NCBI RefSeq assembly: GCF_040643435.1
Contig: NZ_JBEYUH010000005.1
Location: forward strand, 290,912-354,911
DNA length: 64,000 nucleotides
Direction of reading: 5' to 3'
Origin: Rhodococcus sp040643435
GTDB taxonomy: Bacteria; Actinomycetota; Actinomycetes; Mycobacteriales; Mycobacteriaceae
Shown: in pieces, positions 8,813-18,394 of the stretch
Position numbering within the stretch: position 1 is the stretch's first letter
How the letters are laid out: each line of letters opens with the position of its first letter
Notes under the pieces: generated by a model
Seen by the model: only the letters and a program-made list of their open reading frames with translations
Databases searched by the model: none
Told to the model about the DNA's origin: nothing
Program-made: the position numbers and the translations under genes

Positions 8813-10702
8813 TCAGGATCGGATGTTCCGCCGCAGGCCGCTCGCTCGGAGCACCTGCCGTGCCACGCCCGCGCGCACCGCGTCCTCGGTGCCGATGATG
8901 CGCACATGCGACCTCGCGCGGGTGATCGCGGTGTACAGCAACTCTCGGGTGAGCAGTGCTGACCCCGCATCGGGAAGCACCACGGACACGGTGTTGTACT
9001 GACTGCCCTGGCTGCGGTGGATCGTCATCGCGTACACGGTGCTCACTGCGGGTAGCTGGCTCGGGCGCAGCTCGAACGGCGTCTCGCCACGCGCGAACGC
9101 GGCGACGAGTTCGTCTCCGCGGCGCACGACCACTCCGGTGTCGCCGTTGTAGATCTGCATGTCGTGGTCGTTCGCCGTCACCATCAGCGGCCGGCCCGGA
9201 TACCACCGCTCGGGGTCGAGACGCTGCCCTGCGGCCTCACCGATCCATTCGGCGGCCTGCCGCGCCCACCACTGCACCCCGGCCGGGCCGTCACGGTGCG
9301 CGCACAGCAACCTGTGTTCCTCGAACCGCTTCAGTGCGACCTCGACCTCACCCGCCTCCGCAGCCTTGGTGACCTCCTCCGCGGAGCGGACGACCTCGTC
9401 GCGCAACGCGTCGAGTTCGGTCGGCCTCACGAACGAGACGTGCGGGTCGTCGCTGCGCAGGATGTCGAGCACCGCGTCACCGTCGCCCTTACGAACCGCC
9501 ACCGCCAGATCTGCGATGGCACCGCCGAAACGTCGACCGCGGCTGAGCCGGACGACACCACCGCCCAGACGGGCCCGTTCGGCGTCGCTGAACGCCGCGT
9601 CGGCGGGGTCGCCGGCAGGCGCGAGATCGCGGGCGACGACCCGCTCGAGAACGGGGTCGACGGCGCCGGTCACCGGCCGGCCGACCAGGTCTGCCAGTAC
9701 CGCACCCGCGTCGACGGACGCGAGCTGATCGGGATCACCCACGAGCACCAGTCGAGTGTCGGGCCGGAGCGCCTCGAGCAGACGACACATCATCGTCAGC
9801 GACACCATCGAGGTCTCGTCGACGACGATCACGTCGTAGGGCAGGTGGTTGCCGCCGTGGTACCGGAAGCGGGTGCGTCCCCGTTGCCAGCCGAGCATCC
9901 GGTGCAGCGTCATGGCGACGAGGTTCGCCGGCAGTCCGAGCGCGGCTTCCTGCTCGCGCACGGACTCCTGCAGGCGCGCAGCGGCCTTGCCGGTGGGTGC
10001 AGCCAGACCGATGCGCAGGTCGTGACCGTACAAGCGGGTGAGCAACGCGATGATTCGTGCGACCGTGTGGGTCTTGCCGGTGCCCGGTCCGCCTGCGATC
10101 ACCGTGGTGGGCCGGGTGACCGCGAGCGCTGCCGCCACCCGCTGACGGTCGGGTGCCGGGGAGGGTCGTGACGGATCTTCCGGATGCGGGAACAGCTCGT
10201 CGAGGGTGGTTGCGAGCAGCTGCTCGTCGAGCCCGGGGAAAGTCGCCGTCCGCTCGGCCAGCACTCGGCGGATCGTCTGCTCCTGCCGGAAGTATCGGTC
10301 CAGATACAGCAGCGGACCTTCCTCGGTGTCGACGAGACGCAGCGGACGCAACGGTCCGCGGTCGCCGCCGATCACGAGAGGGCTGCGCCGCAAGGCCGCG
10401 AGCACATCCTCGTCGCGCGGCCAGGGAAGATCCCCAGGATCGACGACGGGATGCCCGTCCTCGTCCTCTTCGACGGTGATCTCGCGAAGCCGCGTGAGGT
10501 CGAGACACACCGATCCGGACCGCACGGCACGCACCGCGAGTGCGGTGGCCAGATGCACGTGGGGGTCGTCCTCACCGCCGAGTGCGGCGAGCCGCAACGC
10601 GACGTGCACGTCGGCCGCGGTCAGTGCTCCGACTTCGTTGAACTCACGGAGCGCTCCCTTGCCGCGCTGGGCGATTCGGACGTCCGTTCTCGACTCGATC
10701 AC
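8813..10702 (-). CDS. recD: Exodeoxyribonuclease V alpha subunit RecD
   Basis: A 629-residue SF1B helicase, close to the usual RecD length. Walker A is GGPGTGKT, helicase motif II is VDETSM, and the late motifs YAMTIHRSQGSQ and LLYTAITRA are intact. It is the 5'-3' motor of the RecBCD helicase-nuclease that processes double-strand ends for recombination. GTG at 10702 overlaps the recB stop (GTGA), so recC, recB and recD are translated in that order as one operon. Confidence 0.95.
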   Translation of the reverse strand: MIESRTDVRIAQRGKGALREFNEVGALTAADVHVALRLAALGGEDDPHVHLATALAVRAVRSGSVCLDLTRLREITVEEDEDGHPVVDPGDLPWPRDEDVLAALRRSPLVIGGDRGPLRPLRLVDTEEGPLLYLDRYFRQEQTIRRVLAERTATFPGLDEQLLATTLDELFPHPEDPSRPSPAPDRQRVAAALAVTRPTTVIAGGPGTGKTHTVARIIALLTRLYGHDLRIGLAAPTGKAAARLQESVREQEAALGLPANLVAMTLHRMLGWQRGRTRFRYHGGNHLPYDVIVVDETSMVSLTMMCRLLEALRPDTRLVLVGDPDQLASVDAGAVLADLVGRPVTGAVDPVLERVVARDLAPAGDPADAAFSDAERARLGGGVVRLSRGRRFGGAIADLAVAVRKGDGDAVLDILRSDDPHVSFVRPTELDALRDEVVRSAEEVTKAAEAGEVEVALKRFEEHRLLCAHRDGPAGVQWWARQAAEWIGEAAGQRLDPERWYPGRPLMVTANDHDMQIYNGDTGVVVRRGDELVAAFARGETPFELRPSQLPAVSTVYAMTIHRSQGSQYNTVSVVLPDAGSALLTRELLYTAITRARSHVRIIGTEDAVRAGVARQVLRASGLRRNIRS

Positions 10703-13700
10703 GAGACCACGGCCTTTCCGGCGAGAAGGTCGGACAGGTCGGTGACGAGATCCGCCGGAGGGTGCCAGTCGAACACGCCGCTACCGGGCGGGCTGTCCGG
10801 TCCGGCCATCCCGCGGACGAACAGGTACTGCACGCCGCCGAGATGGATGTGCGGGTCGTAGCCGCGCATTCGCCACCGCAGATAGCGGTGCAGCGCAACC
10901 GAATAGAGCAGTGCCTGCATCGGATAGTGAGCCCGGAGCATCTCGGCTGCCATCGCCTCCCGCGTGTAGTGGGCCGTGGTCAGCTCGTCGCCGGGGGCGA
11001 GCCGATTGGTCTTGTAGTCGACGACGACGAATCTCGGCTCCTCGGTGCGCAGCACGGCATCGATGCTGCCGGTGAGGTAACCCCGCAGGGGCACCGGCTC
11101 GAGGGTGCGGACCAGATCGGCATAGGGCGCCATCAGGTCGTCGGCAGGCAGGTGCCGGCGGAGCAGCGCCCCGACCGCATCGAGGGTGACCGTGACGGGC
11201 ACCGGATTGTCGCCGCCTGTCAGCGGCAATTCGAAATCGAGCTCGGAAAGCCTGTCGGACGGAGCGAAGTCGGCAAGGCTCCGGCCGAGCGGTCCGAGCC
11301 GAGTGTGTAGCACCGGCAGCAGAGCAGCGGCCAGTTGCGCGGGGTCGATCGGCGACAGCTGCCGCCGCACCACCTCGCGGCAGCAGTCGAGCAGTTCGGC
11401 CTCGAGATCGGACGCCGAGGTGTCCACGACTTCGAGGACGGCATGCACCAGCGTGCCGAAAACCGCGCCACCGGGCAGTCCGTTCATCGGTGACGGCACG
11501 CCGGCGCGCACCGGATCCGGTGTGATGAGCGGTGGTTCGTCCGGCTCGTCGGTCTTCACGGGGTCCTCCACCTCGTTCCCGACCCCCGGCGTTTCGTGAA
11601 CCGACGCGGTCAGAGCGGAATAGGATGTCCTGCGCCAGCTTTCGTCGACGATTCGATCGAATTGCGCGGCTGCGAGCGGACCGGACCCCACCCGGGGGCG
11701 ATCCCAGCGACGTACCGGAACGGGGTGCGGCCCGACGGCTTCGACAGCGATGATGCCGCCGGCGCGCGTAGCCCATCGTTCGAACTCTTCGGCCATGGCC
11801 TCGTCGTGTCCGATCCGTCCTTCCGCTGCGACGTCCGCCGATCCGGGCTCCCGGGCGAACAGCAACCGGTGCAGCGGCGAACGCGAGGTGGGGGTGGATG
11901 GTGCCCACCAGAGGGCGAGTGCGCACTGTGCGCGCGTCACCGCCACGTACAGCAGGCGCAGTTCCTCCCCGGCTTCCTCGAGCTCGTGCCGGCGCCTTCT
12001 CGCGACGTAACCCGGTCCGCTCTTGCCCCCCACATCGAGGATCCGTCGGCCGTCCTCGTGCAACAACAGTTTGTCCGGTTCGGGATTCTTCGCGGCGTCC
12101 CATCCGTACGGGACGTGTACGACGGGGAACTCCAGCCCCTTGCTGCCGTGCACGGTGAGGATCTGAACCGCTGCGGCGTCGCTGTCGAGTCGTCGGATCC
12201 GTTCGGCCCCACCGCGGTCGGGGTCGTTGATGTGATCTTCGAGCCAACGCGTGAGCGCGGTCAGGCCGAGCGACTGCGCCGATGCAGCGTCCTCGAGCAA
12301 CTGCGCGACGTGCCGGATGTCGGTCAGGGTGCGCTCACCGGACGGTTCGTCGAGGAGCCTGGCTTCGACCGAGCCGTACGAGGCGAGCCGTTCGAAAACG
12401 GCAGCGAAACCCGTACGCGCGTAGACGTCGTTCAGCTCACGAAGCAATCCTCCGATCTCCACGACGAGCGTTTCGCCTTCCGCGTCGATATCGGCCGTCG
12501 TGCGGCCGAGCAGCGGGGTGAGCGCTGCGAGCCGGACGCGGTCGGCGCGATGAGGTTGTTCGAGCGCGTAGAGCACCCAGAGCCAGTGCTGCGCGGACGG
12601 CGTTGCGAACACACTCGTGCCGCCGGCGACCACGCACGGCACGTTCGCCCTCGTCAGCGCATCGTGGACGAGCGCCACCTGCTTGTGCTTGCGGACGAGT
12701 ACGGCGATGTGTCCGGGTCGTACGCGTTCGGGGCCGGCCCCGAGATCGACCGTCACGTTCTCGTCTTCGAGCATGCGCACGACGTCGGCGGCGACGTCGC
12801 GTGCAACCCGGGCACGCAGACCGTCGAGGTTCTGCGGGAAACCCCAGTCGTTGAGGGGTCCGGCTCCGGCGCGCGGCAGATGACGCACCCGCAGCGGCGC
12901 GATGCCCGAGAGCCGGGAGTCGGCTGCGGCCGCCGTCACCGGGTTCACGACGATGCGCGGATCACCGAGAGCGGCGCCGAGATAGACGTGTTCGAGCGCC
13001 CGGACCAGGTCGCCGTCGCTGCGCCAGTTGGTGGTCAGTTCGCAGTAGGTGTCGGATTCGGAGACGGCATCGAGGTAACTGAGCACCTCCGCGCCCCGGA
13101 ACGCGTAGATGGCCTGCTTCGGATCGCCGACGAGCACGAGCGTGCTGTGCCCGTGGAATGCCCGGCGCAGGATCTCCCACTGCTTCGGGTCGGTGTCCTG
13201 GAACTCGTCGACGAGAACGACTGAGAAACGCGCACGCATCCGCCGGCACGCGTCGTCACCGTGCTCCTGATCGCTGAGCACAGCGTGCAGCAGCGATAGC
13301 TGATCGTCGAAATCGCGCAGGCCGAGCCTCCGTTTGCGTCGTTCGACCTCGGCTCTGACCGCCCGCGCGAACTCGACGCGCTCGCCGGCCGCGGTGCCGT
13401 CGGCGTCGGTCGGTGCAAGTTCGGCCTGCGGATCGAAGATCGCTTCCTTGGCCGCAACGGCCGCCTCGGCGTACGTGATGGGGGCCTCGCTCCTGCCGTA
13501 CCGCCGCAGGTAGAGATCGTCGACCACCTCGTCGCGCAGGTCGTCGACGTCCTCCACGACGGTCACGTCCGGTTCTCGTTCGCCGGCGATGCCGAGTTCG
13601 TCGAGCATGCGACGGCAGAAGCCGTGCGTGGTGGAGATGGTCCCGGAATCGAAGTCCGACAGTGCTTGTCGCAGTCGTGCCCGCCGCGCGTCGACGTCGT

Positions 13701-14049
13701 CGCTCGCGAGATGGCGGATCAGAGTGTCGCTGCTCAGCCGTGCGCTTGCGGGATCGGCGAGAGCCGCGGCGACCTGCGCGAACCGGTTCCTGGTGCGTTC
13801 GCGGAGTTCCTGCGTGGCGGCCCGGCTGAACGTAACGAGCAACAGATCCGACAGGCGGGCATGCCCTTCGGCGACGAACCGGGTGGCGAGCCCGACGATC
13901 GCGTACGTCTTCCCCGTGCCCGCGCTGGCTTCGAGAACGGTCGTGCCGCTCGGAAGCGGCCCGAGCAGATCGAAACCTGCCGGCGGGGGGCCGCCGACGG
14001 CCCGCGGATCGGTGGTCGCGGCGTCGGGCACGCTGTGTCCTTTCCTCAT
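10699..14049 (-). CDS. recB: Exodeoxyribonuclease V beta subunit RecB
   Basis: A 1116-residue protein: UvrD-like SF1A helicase with Walker A EASAGTGKT and motif II VDEFQDTD, followed by the C-terminal nuclease domain with the catalytic VVDYKTN motif. It supplies the 3'-5' motor and the single nuclease centre of RecBCD. Two starts are possible: ATG at 14049, overlapping the recC stop as ATGA, and GTG at 14031, which has AGGAAAGGA six bases upstream. I list the longer form; the two differ by six residues. Confidence 0.95.
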   Translation of the reverse strand: MRKGHSVPDAATTDPRAVGGPPPAGFDLLGPLPSGTTVLEASAGTGKTYAIVGLATRFVAEGHARLSDLLLVTFSRAATQELRERTRNRFAQVAAALADPASARLSSDTLIRHLASDDVDARRARLRQALSDFDSGTISTTHGFCRRMLDELGIAGEREPDVTVVEDVDDLRDEVVDDLYLRRYGRSEAPITYAEAAVAAKEAIFDPQAELAPTDADGTAAGERVEFARAVRAEVERRKRRLGLRDFDDQLSLLHAVLSDQEHGDDACRRMRARFSVVLVDEFQDTDPKQWEILRRAFHGHSTLVLVGDPKQAIYAFRGAEVLSYLDAVSESDTYCELTTNWRSDGDLVRALEHVYLGAALGDPRIVVNPVTAAAADSRLSGIAPLRVRHLPRAGAGPLNDWGFPQNLDGLRARVARDVAADVVRMLEDENVTVDLGAGPERVRPGHIAVLVRKHKQVALVHDALTRANVPCVVAGGTSVFATPSAQHWLWVLYALEQPHRADRVRLAALTPLLGRTTADIDAEGETLVVEIGGLLRELNDVYARTGFAAVFERLASYGSVEARLLDEPSGERTLTDIRHVAQLLEDAASAQSLGLTALTRWLEDHINDPDRGGAERIRRLDSDAAAVQILTVHGSKGLEFPVVHVPYGWDAAKNPEPDKLLLHEDGRRILDVGGKSGPGYVARRRRHELEEAGEELRLLYVAVTRAQCALALWWAPSTPTSRSPLHRLLFAREPGSADVAAEGRIGHDEAMAEEFERWATRAGGIIAVEAVGPHPVPVRRWDRPRVGSGPLAAAQFDRIVDESWRRTSYSALTASVHETPGVGNEVEDPVKTDEPDEPPLITPDPVRAGVPSPMNGLPGGAVFGTLVHAVLEVVDTSASDLEAELLDCCREVVRRQLSPIDPAQLAAALLPVLHTRLGPLGRSLADFAPSDRLSELDFELPLTGGDNPVPVTVTLDAVGALLRRHLPADDLMAPYADLVRTLEPVPLRGYLTGSIDAVLRTEEPRFVVVDYKTNRLAPGDELTTAHYTREAMAAEMLRAHYPMQALLYSVALHRYLRWRMRGYDPHIHLGGVQYLFVRGMAGPDSPPGSGVFDWHPPADLVTDLSDLLAGKAVVS

Positions 14050-17000
14050 GGTCGTCCCTGGTTCTCGGAAGCGAGCAGGGGTTCCCACAACCGTCGGGCG
14101 AGCACGCCGAAACGACTCGGATCGTCGAACCACGCGGCTTCGGCGCCCTCCGGAGAATCGGCGGTGAGCCGCGCGAGCGTGACGTCCGGCCCGTACAGAT
14201 ACGCCACGTGCCGATCCTTTCCGTCGCCGAACGTGCCACCGAATGCTTTTCCGGCGGCCGACAGCGCCATCTCGACGGAGTCGCCACGGTGCCGCCGCTC
14301 GGCGTATTCGGCCGAGGCGCCCGTCACCACCGGCAACGGACGGCACAGCCCGCGGTCGCGCAGATCGACGAGTGCGGCGAGGACCGCGACCGGGTCGGCC
14401 GGCGCCTGCAGGGTCGAGCGCCAGGCGGGATACGACCGCGAACGGCTGCGCCCGGTCGTCACGGCGCGCCATTGTCCCGGATGTCCCGACGCGACGACGG
14501 CGAGCAGTCGGATCCACGCTTCGAGCCGGTGCTTCGGGGACAGCTTCGAGTACGTGCTGCGGGCCAGCACCTCCCCGTGCACCCCGCCCACGGTGCCGGT
14601 CAGCCGCCGCCCGTCTCCGAGGTCCACGCGGATGTCGACGGTGCGAGCCGGTCCGGAGTGCACACCGGCACAGGCACGCACGAGGCGTTCGACATTGTCG
14701 CTCACGGCGTCGAGCGTCTTCCTGCCGAGGGCGAAGGGGGGCAGCGTGCCGCGACGCCACTCCGCATCCTTGAACGCGCCCGCGGACATCCCGGCCAGAC
14801 GTGCTTCGAGCATGCGATCGCCCAGCTGCCATTGGGCGAGGCCGTCGAGTTCGATGTCGAGTGCGTCGGCGATGCCCTCGTCGGTGTCGGGGATGCGCAA
14901 TCCGAGTCGCTGCCTGAGGAATCCCTGTGTCGGGTGTGTCAGGAAGGTGACGAGTTCGTCGAGATCCACATCCGTACGTACCGGTGCCGGAAGATCATCG
15001 ACGAGCAGCGATCCCGATCGTGCTCGAGCAGGCGAACTCCCTTGTCCGGCACGGGCCGCCGCAAGTGCGGTGACCCCGAAACCGAACGGGTCCTCCGCTC
15101 GGAAGTTGCGGGGATCGAAGGGTTGCAGCGGATGCCGCCGCACGATCCGCTCGTCGTCCACTTCGACTCCGGTCATCGTCGCCACCACATCGCGCACTTC
15201 CGTGAGCGGGATCGCCGGCGGACGTACCGCTCCGGTGACGGCATCGGCGCCGGTATAGAACAACAGCAGCCGCTCCTCGGCCGCCATCAGCGCGTCGAGG
15301 AGCAGCTGGCGGTCCTCACTGCGCGGATCACGTTCTCCCACACAAGGATTCTGGGTCAGGACGTCGTCGCCGTCGGCATGTGCCGAGCGCGGGAAGATGT
15401 CGTCGTCCAATCCGAGGAGCACCACCACGCGGTGCGGCACCGAACGCATCGGAACCATGGTGCACACCGTCAGCTCGCCCGTCCGGAAGTTCGAACGCGT
15501 CGGGTGCCCGTCCAGCCGGGAGCCGAGCATGGATCTCACATCGCTCAGGGACAACTGTATGTCGCCGGCATGCTCCACGGCCTCACCGATCACGCGACGT
15601 GCGCGGGCGAGTTGCCAGGCATCGGCTCGGGGGACGTCGGTGAGCAGGTCGATTCCGTAGGCGAGTTCGTCGGACCATCGTGCCGCGGGCAGTGGCCCGC
15701 GCAGTCTGAGCAGTACGACCGTCAAGCGGTCGATGTATTCGGCGAACCTGCCCGCGAGATCGATGTCGTTGCTGTCGACGTCGTCGAGAGGCAGGGACAG
15801 CGACAACCACTCCCCGTCCGATCCGTCGGCGACCACACCGAGCAGGATCCGGTCGAGCGCCGCGCCGAAGGTGTTCTGCATGAAATCGCCGAGGCCGAAG
15901 TTCTTCCGCTGCCACGGACCGAGGCCCCAGCGCGCACCGGTCTCGGTAGTCCATTCCTGCAGGCGCTCGAGTTCGTCGTCGTCGAATCCGAACTTCCGGC
16001 GCACCGGTGCGGAAGCGGCGAGGTCGAGAACCTCGCTGGCGGTGACCCGGCCGTCGGCCAGCGCGAGCAGCTCCGACACCACCGACAACACCGGGTCGGT
16101 GCGACGCAGTCCGCGGTCGGCGAGGCGGACCCGCAGGGTGTGGCCGGGATGCTCCCCCACTCCCGCACCGAAGGCGGCGTGGACGAGCGGAGCGTACGTC
16201 TCGACGTCCGGGCACAGGACGATGACATCGCGCGGCTCGAGAGCCGGATCGTCGCGAAACAGATGCAGCAGGCACTCGCGGAGCACCTCGACCTGCCGGG
16301 TGGGGCCGTGGCATGCGTGGATCATCACGGTCCCGTCGGGTTCTGCCGATCCGGTTTCGGGGATCCGATCGTCCCGGATATCGCTCTGCAGCCGACCGAG
16401 GAGAGTCGTAGGTGTGGGTGGGGACGGATGGAGGACGTCCGCACAGTCGAGGCCGGAGAGCCGGATCTGGAGTTCGCGGACATCGCGGCCCAGTGCCGCC
16501 GACAAGGGGTGCTGCACACCGAGGGCGCTGTGGTCGTCGACGCGGCGCATGGACGGCGGGCGTGCGGTCAGTCCGTCCCACATCGCCGGACTCGGGTGCG
16601 GAAGCCAGACGTGTACGTCGCGGTGATGCCCGAGCGCGGACAGCACCTCCAGGAGAACGGTGTCGAGCCGGGTGGGGCCGAAGACCGAGAACCGTTCGGG
16701 CAGATCGACGACGTCGGGATCGTTCCGTAACCGGGCGCACAGTTCGTCGAGTCGTTGCGACGGGCTGTCGACCCCGATACGAGCTCGCAAGCGCCGCCAC
16801 AACTCGGCCTGCCAGCGCAGATGATCGTCGAGCGGAGCACCCGTGCCGTCGGTGTCGTGGCCCGACGCCCACTGAGCGATCATCCCCGGTCGCTGGAGCC
16901 CGTAGCTGCGAAACAGTTCGGCGAGATGGGCAGCAGTGGCATATCTCCGTCCGATGCGGTGGTCGTCGGCTCCGTGTCCGAGATGTCGCGCCAGGGTGGC

Positions 17001-17339
17001 GCACCAGGGTTCCCCGACGGATTCGTCGATCACGCCGAGCAACGTCCACAACATGCGGGACGGATGCCAGGGATCGTCGGCGGCGGAGATCCCGGATGCC
17101 GCGGCGAGGGCTTCGTCCACGAGGCGGGCCGGGGACGGAAAGTCGATGTTCGCTGCCACCCCGTCGCCACCGGAGGAACCGAGCATTCCCGACAACCGCT
17201 GGGTGAGCCATCTTTCGACACCGCGCGCGGGCACCGCGACGACCTCGCGCGCGAACGGATCGGCAAGGGGTTCGGCAAGCACTGCGGCAAGCGCGTCCGC
17301 CAGGATGCCGGTGCGCTCGGCACGGTGCAGGGTCAGCAC
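14046..17339 (-). CDS. recC: Exodeoxyribonuclease V gamma subunit RecC
   Basis: A 1097-residue RecC, normal in length. RecC is a catalytically dead helicase-like protein that binds the RecB and RecD motors, splits the duplex and reads Chi. Visible family features include the N-terminal RAERTGILADALA and the internal PMRSVPHRVVVLLGLDDDIFPR divided by Met-Arg-Ser and Asp-Asp residues typical of the family. The GTG start at 17339 is the first of the recCBD operon. In mycobacteria RecBCD works beside AdnAB, mainly in single-strand annealing; the same may hold here. Confidence 0.94.
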   Translation of the reverse strand: MLTLHRAERTGILADALAAVLAEPLADPFAREVVAVPARGVERWLTQRLSGMLGSSGGDGVAANIDFPSPARLVDEALAAASGISAADDPWHPSRMLWTLLGVIDESVGEPWCATLARHLGHGADDHRIGRRYATAAHLAELFRSYGLQRPGMIAQWASGHDTDGTGAPLDDHLRWQAELWRRLRARIGVDSPSQRLDELCARLRNDPDVVDLPERFSVFGPTRLDTVLLEVLSALGHHRDVHVWLPHPSPAMWDGLTARPPSMRRVDDHSALGVQHPLSAALGRDVRELQIRLSGLDCADVLHPSPPTPTTLLGRLQSDIRDDRIPETGSAEPDGTVMIHACHGPTRQVEVLRECLLHLFRDDPALEPRDVIVLCPDVETYAPLVHAAFGAGVGEHPGHTLRVRLADRGLRRTDPVLSVVSELLALADGRVTASEVLDLAASAPVRRKFGFDDDELERLQEWTTETGARWGLGPWQRKNFGLGDFMQNTFGAALDRILLGVVADGSDGEWLSLSLPLDDVDSNDIDLAGRFAEYIDRLTVVLLRLRGPLPAARWSDELAYGIDLLTDVPRADAWQLARARRVIGEAVEHAGDIQLSLSDVRSMLGSRLDGHPTRSNFRTGELTVCTMVPMRSVPHRVVVLLGLDDDIFPRSAHADGDDVLTQNPCVGERDPRSEDRQLLLDALMAAEERLLLFYTGADAVTGAVRPPAIPLTEVRDVVATMTGVEVDDERIVRRHPLQPFDPRNFRAEDPFGFGVTALAAARAGQGSSPARARSGSLLVDDLPAPVRTDVDLDELVTFLTHPTQGFLRQRLGLRIPDTDEGIADALDIELDGLAQWQLGDRMLEARLAGMSAGAFKDAEWRRGTLPPFALGRKTLDAVSDNVERLVRACAGVHSGPARTVDIRVDLGDGRRLTGTVGGVHGEVLARSTYSKLSPKHRLEAWIRLLAVVASGHPGQWRAVTTGRSRSRSYPAWRSTLQAPADPVAVLAALVDLRDRGLCRPLPVVTGASAEYAERRHRGDSVEMALSAAGKAFGGTFGDGKDRHVAYLYGPDVTLARLTADSPEGAEAAWFDDPSRFGVLARRLWEPLLASENQGRP

Positions 17340-17473
17340 GCGTCGATCTCCCTCGTCGTCGCTCGTTCCGTCCGGTACGGCTTATCACACCGCTCGGACA
17401 GACGACTGCGCCGCAGGTCGCGCGTGCTGACGGAGATGTAGACGACTACGTCACCGTCGAGACATGCCGACTG

Positions 17474-17671
17474 TCACGTTTCCGTCGAGATATCGAACAG
17501 TGAGAGCTGATTCCTCGCGATCTCGGCACTCACGTCGGCGTGGTAACGCTCCCCCAGATTCTGCGCGACGTGTGCAGGACAACCGAGTTCGTTGCCGATC
17601 TGCTCCCAGGTATAACCGGCTTCGCGGCGCTCCCACGCGAAGCCGCCGTCCTCGTACCACGGCATCGACAT
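17474..17671 (-). CDS. Small hypothetical protein, possible helix-turn-helix
   Basis: A 65-residue protein. ATG at 17671 is the first usable start in a frame otherwise closed upstream by the neighbouring gene. The segment EAGYTWEQIGNELGCPAHVA has the spacing of a helix-turn-helix, with a Trp-Glu-x-Ile-Gly first helix, so DNA binding is possible. It lies 134 bp upstream of recC on the same strand; whether it belongs to that operon cannot be told. The ribosome site is weak. I do not recognise a named family. Confidence 0.55.
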   Translation of the reverse strand: MSMPWYEDGGFAWERREAGYTWEQIGNELGCPAHVAQNLGERYHADVSAEIARNQLSLFDISTET

Positions 17672-17769
17672 GGTCCGATGGTGCGCTGGGCCACACTCCG
17701 CTGCAACGACCCACCTCGGTGTGTCGCCTGCGAATTCATCGAGAACTGCCTGCCCGCACTCTCCGGTCC

Positions 17770-18057
17770 CTAGAGAACCGCGACGAGAAGCGCTGCCGCT
17801 CCTCCAACCACACCGGCCAGAGCGAGCCCGCCGGCGAAGGACCCCGCAATTGCCACTGCGGCCGCACAGCCGCACACGGCCAGGATGACGAACATCAGGG
17901 AGCCGGCGATCGGATGTTCTAGGAGAGTGGGCATTTCGGTCACCGCCGGGGGACTTGCGTCCACACCCTCCGACGGAGCGTCGACCGGCCGGGATGGAGC
18001 GGCCGTCGTCGGCGCGGTGATCACTTCCGGGGCCATGACAGGTACTGCCGTGGTCAT
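17770..18057 (-). CDS. Small two-helix membrane protein
   Basis: A 95-residue protein. An N-terminal soluble segment of about 48 residues, rich in Pro, Ala and Thr, is followed by two hydrophobic helices (about residues 52-72 and 74-95) separated by a glycine-rich turn. The ATG at 18057 has GGGGA eight bases upstream. It diverges from a ferritin-like gene across a 337-bp region holding SigF-like promoter candidates on both strands, which suggests stress induction. No recognised family. Confidence 0.7.
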   Translation of the reverse strand: MTTAVPVMAPEVITAPTTAAPSRPVDAPSEGVDASPPAVTEMPTLLEHPIAGSLMFVILAVCGCAAAVAIAGSFAGGLALAGVVGGAAALLVAVL

Positions 18058-18180
18058 CGTGTCGTCCCCGCTTTCCCTTTGCTGATTGTGCCGTTTCACG
18101 GTGGCGGCCCGCCGGGGTGCCCGGCAGGGCCGCGTGCCGATTCGGCCGCGATATCTCACGTCAAGGCGTGCTCCGAATGT

Positions 18181-18205
18181 TTCCCCGCGAGCGATCGGCC
18201 CAAAC
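18181..18205 (-). promoter_or_regulatory. Weak SigF-like promoter candidate for the small membrane protein
   Basis: On the minus strand GTTT, a 15-bp spacer and GGGGAA, compared with the mycobacterial SigF pattern GTTT-N15-17-GGGTAT. The -10 part matches imperfectly. It would give a leader of about 115 bases before the start at 18057. Confidence 0.25.
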
Positions 18206-18285
18206 CGGCCAATTCGCCTCACGTGTGTCGAGTGGTCACTAAGGCACCGAACTCGACCGATGGGTGTGTTATGGATCACATAGAC

Positions 18286-18310
18286 GTTAGCAGTTATGGG
18301 TGTCGGGTAG
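18286..18310 (+). promoter_or_regulatory. SigF/SigB-like promoter candidate for the ferritin-like gene
   Basis: GTTA (18286-18289), 15 bp and GGGTAG (18305-18310), close to the stress-sigma consensus GTTT-N15-17-GGGTAT. It lies about 80 bases upstream of the start. The 337-bp divergent region is otherwise without coding potential. Confidence 0.4.
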
Positions 18311-18394
18311 CCAACAGTTGTCACGTCATTTCCTGATCGATGTGAATTTGTCGGTAGATCACCGACTCTCCAGTGCGAAGGAGGCGAACGCACA

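Noticed and set aside
17339..17473. Possible SOS box upstream of recC
   Set aside because: No match to the mycobacterial LexA palindrome TCGAAC-N4-GTTCGA could be found.
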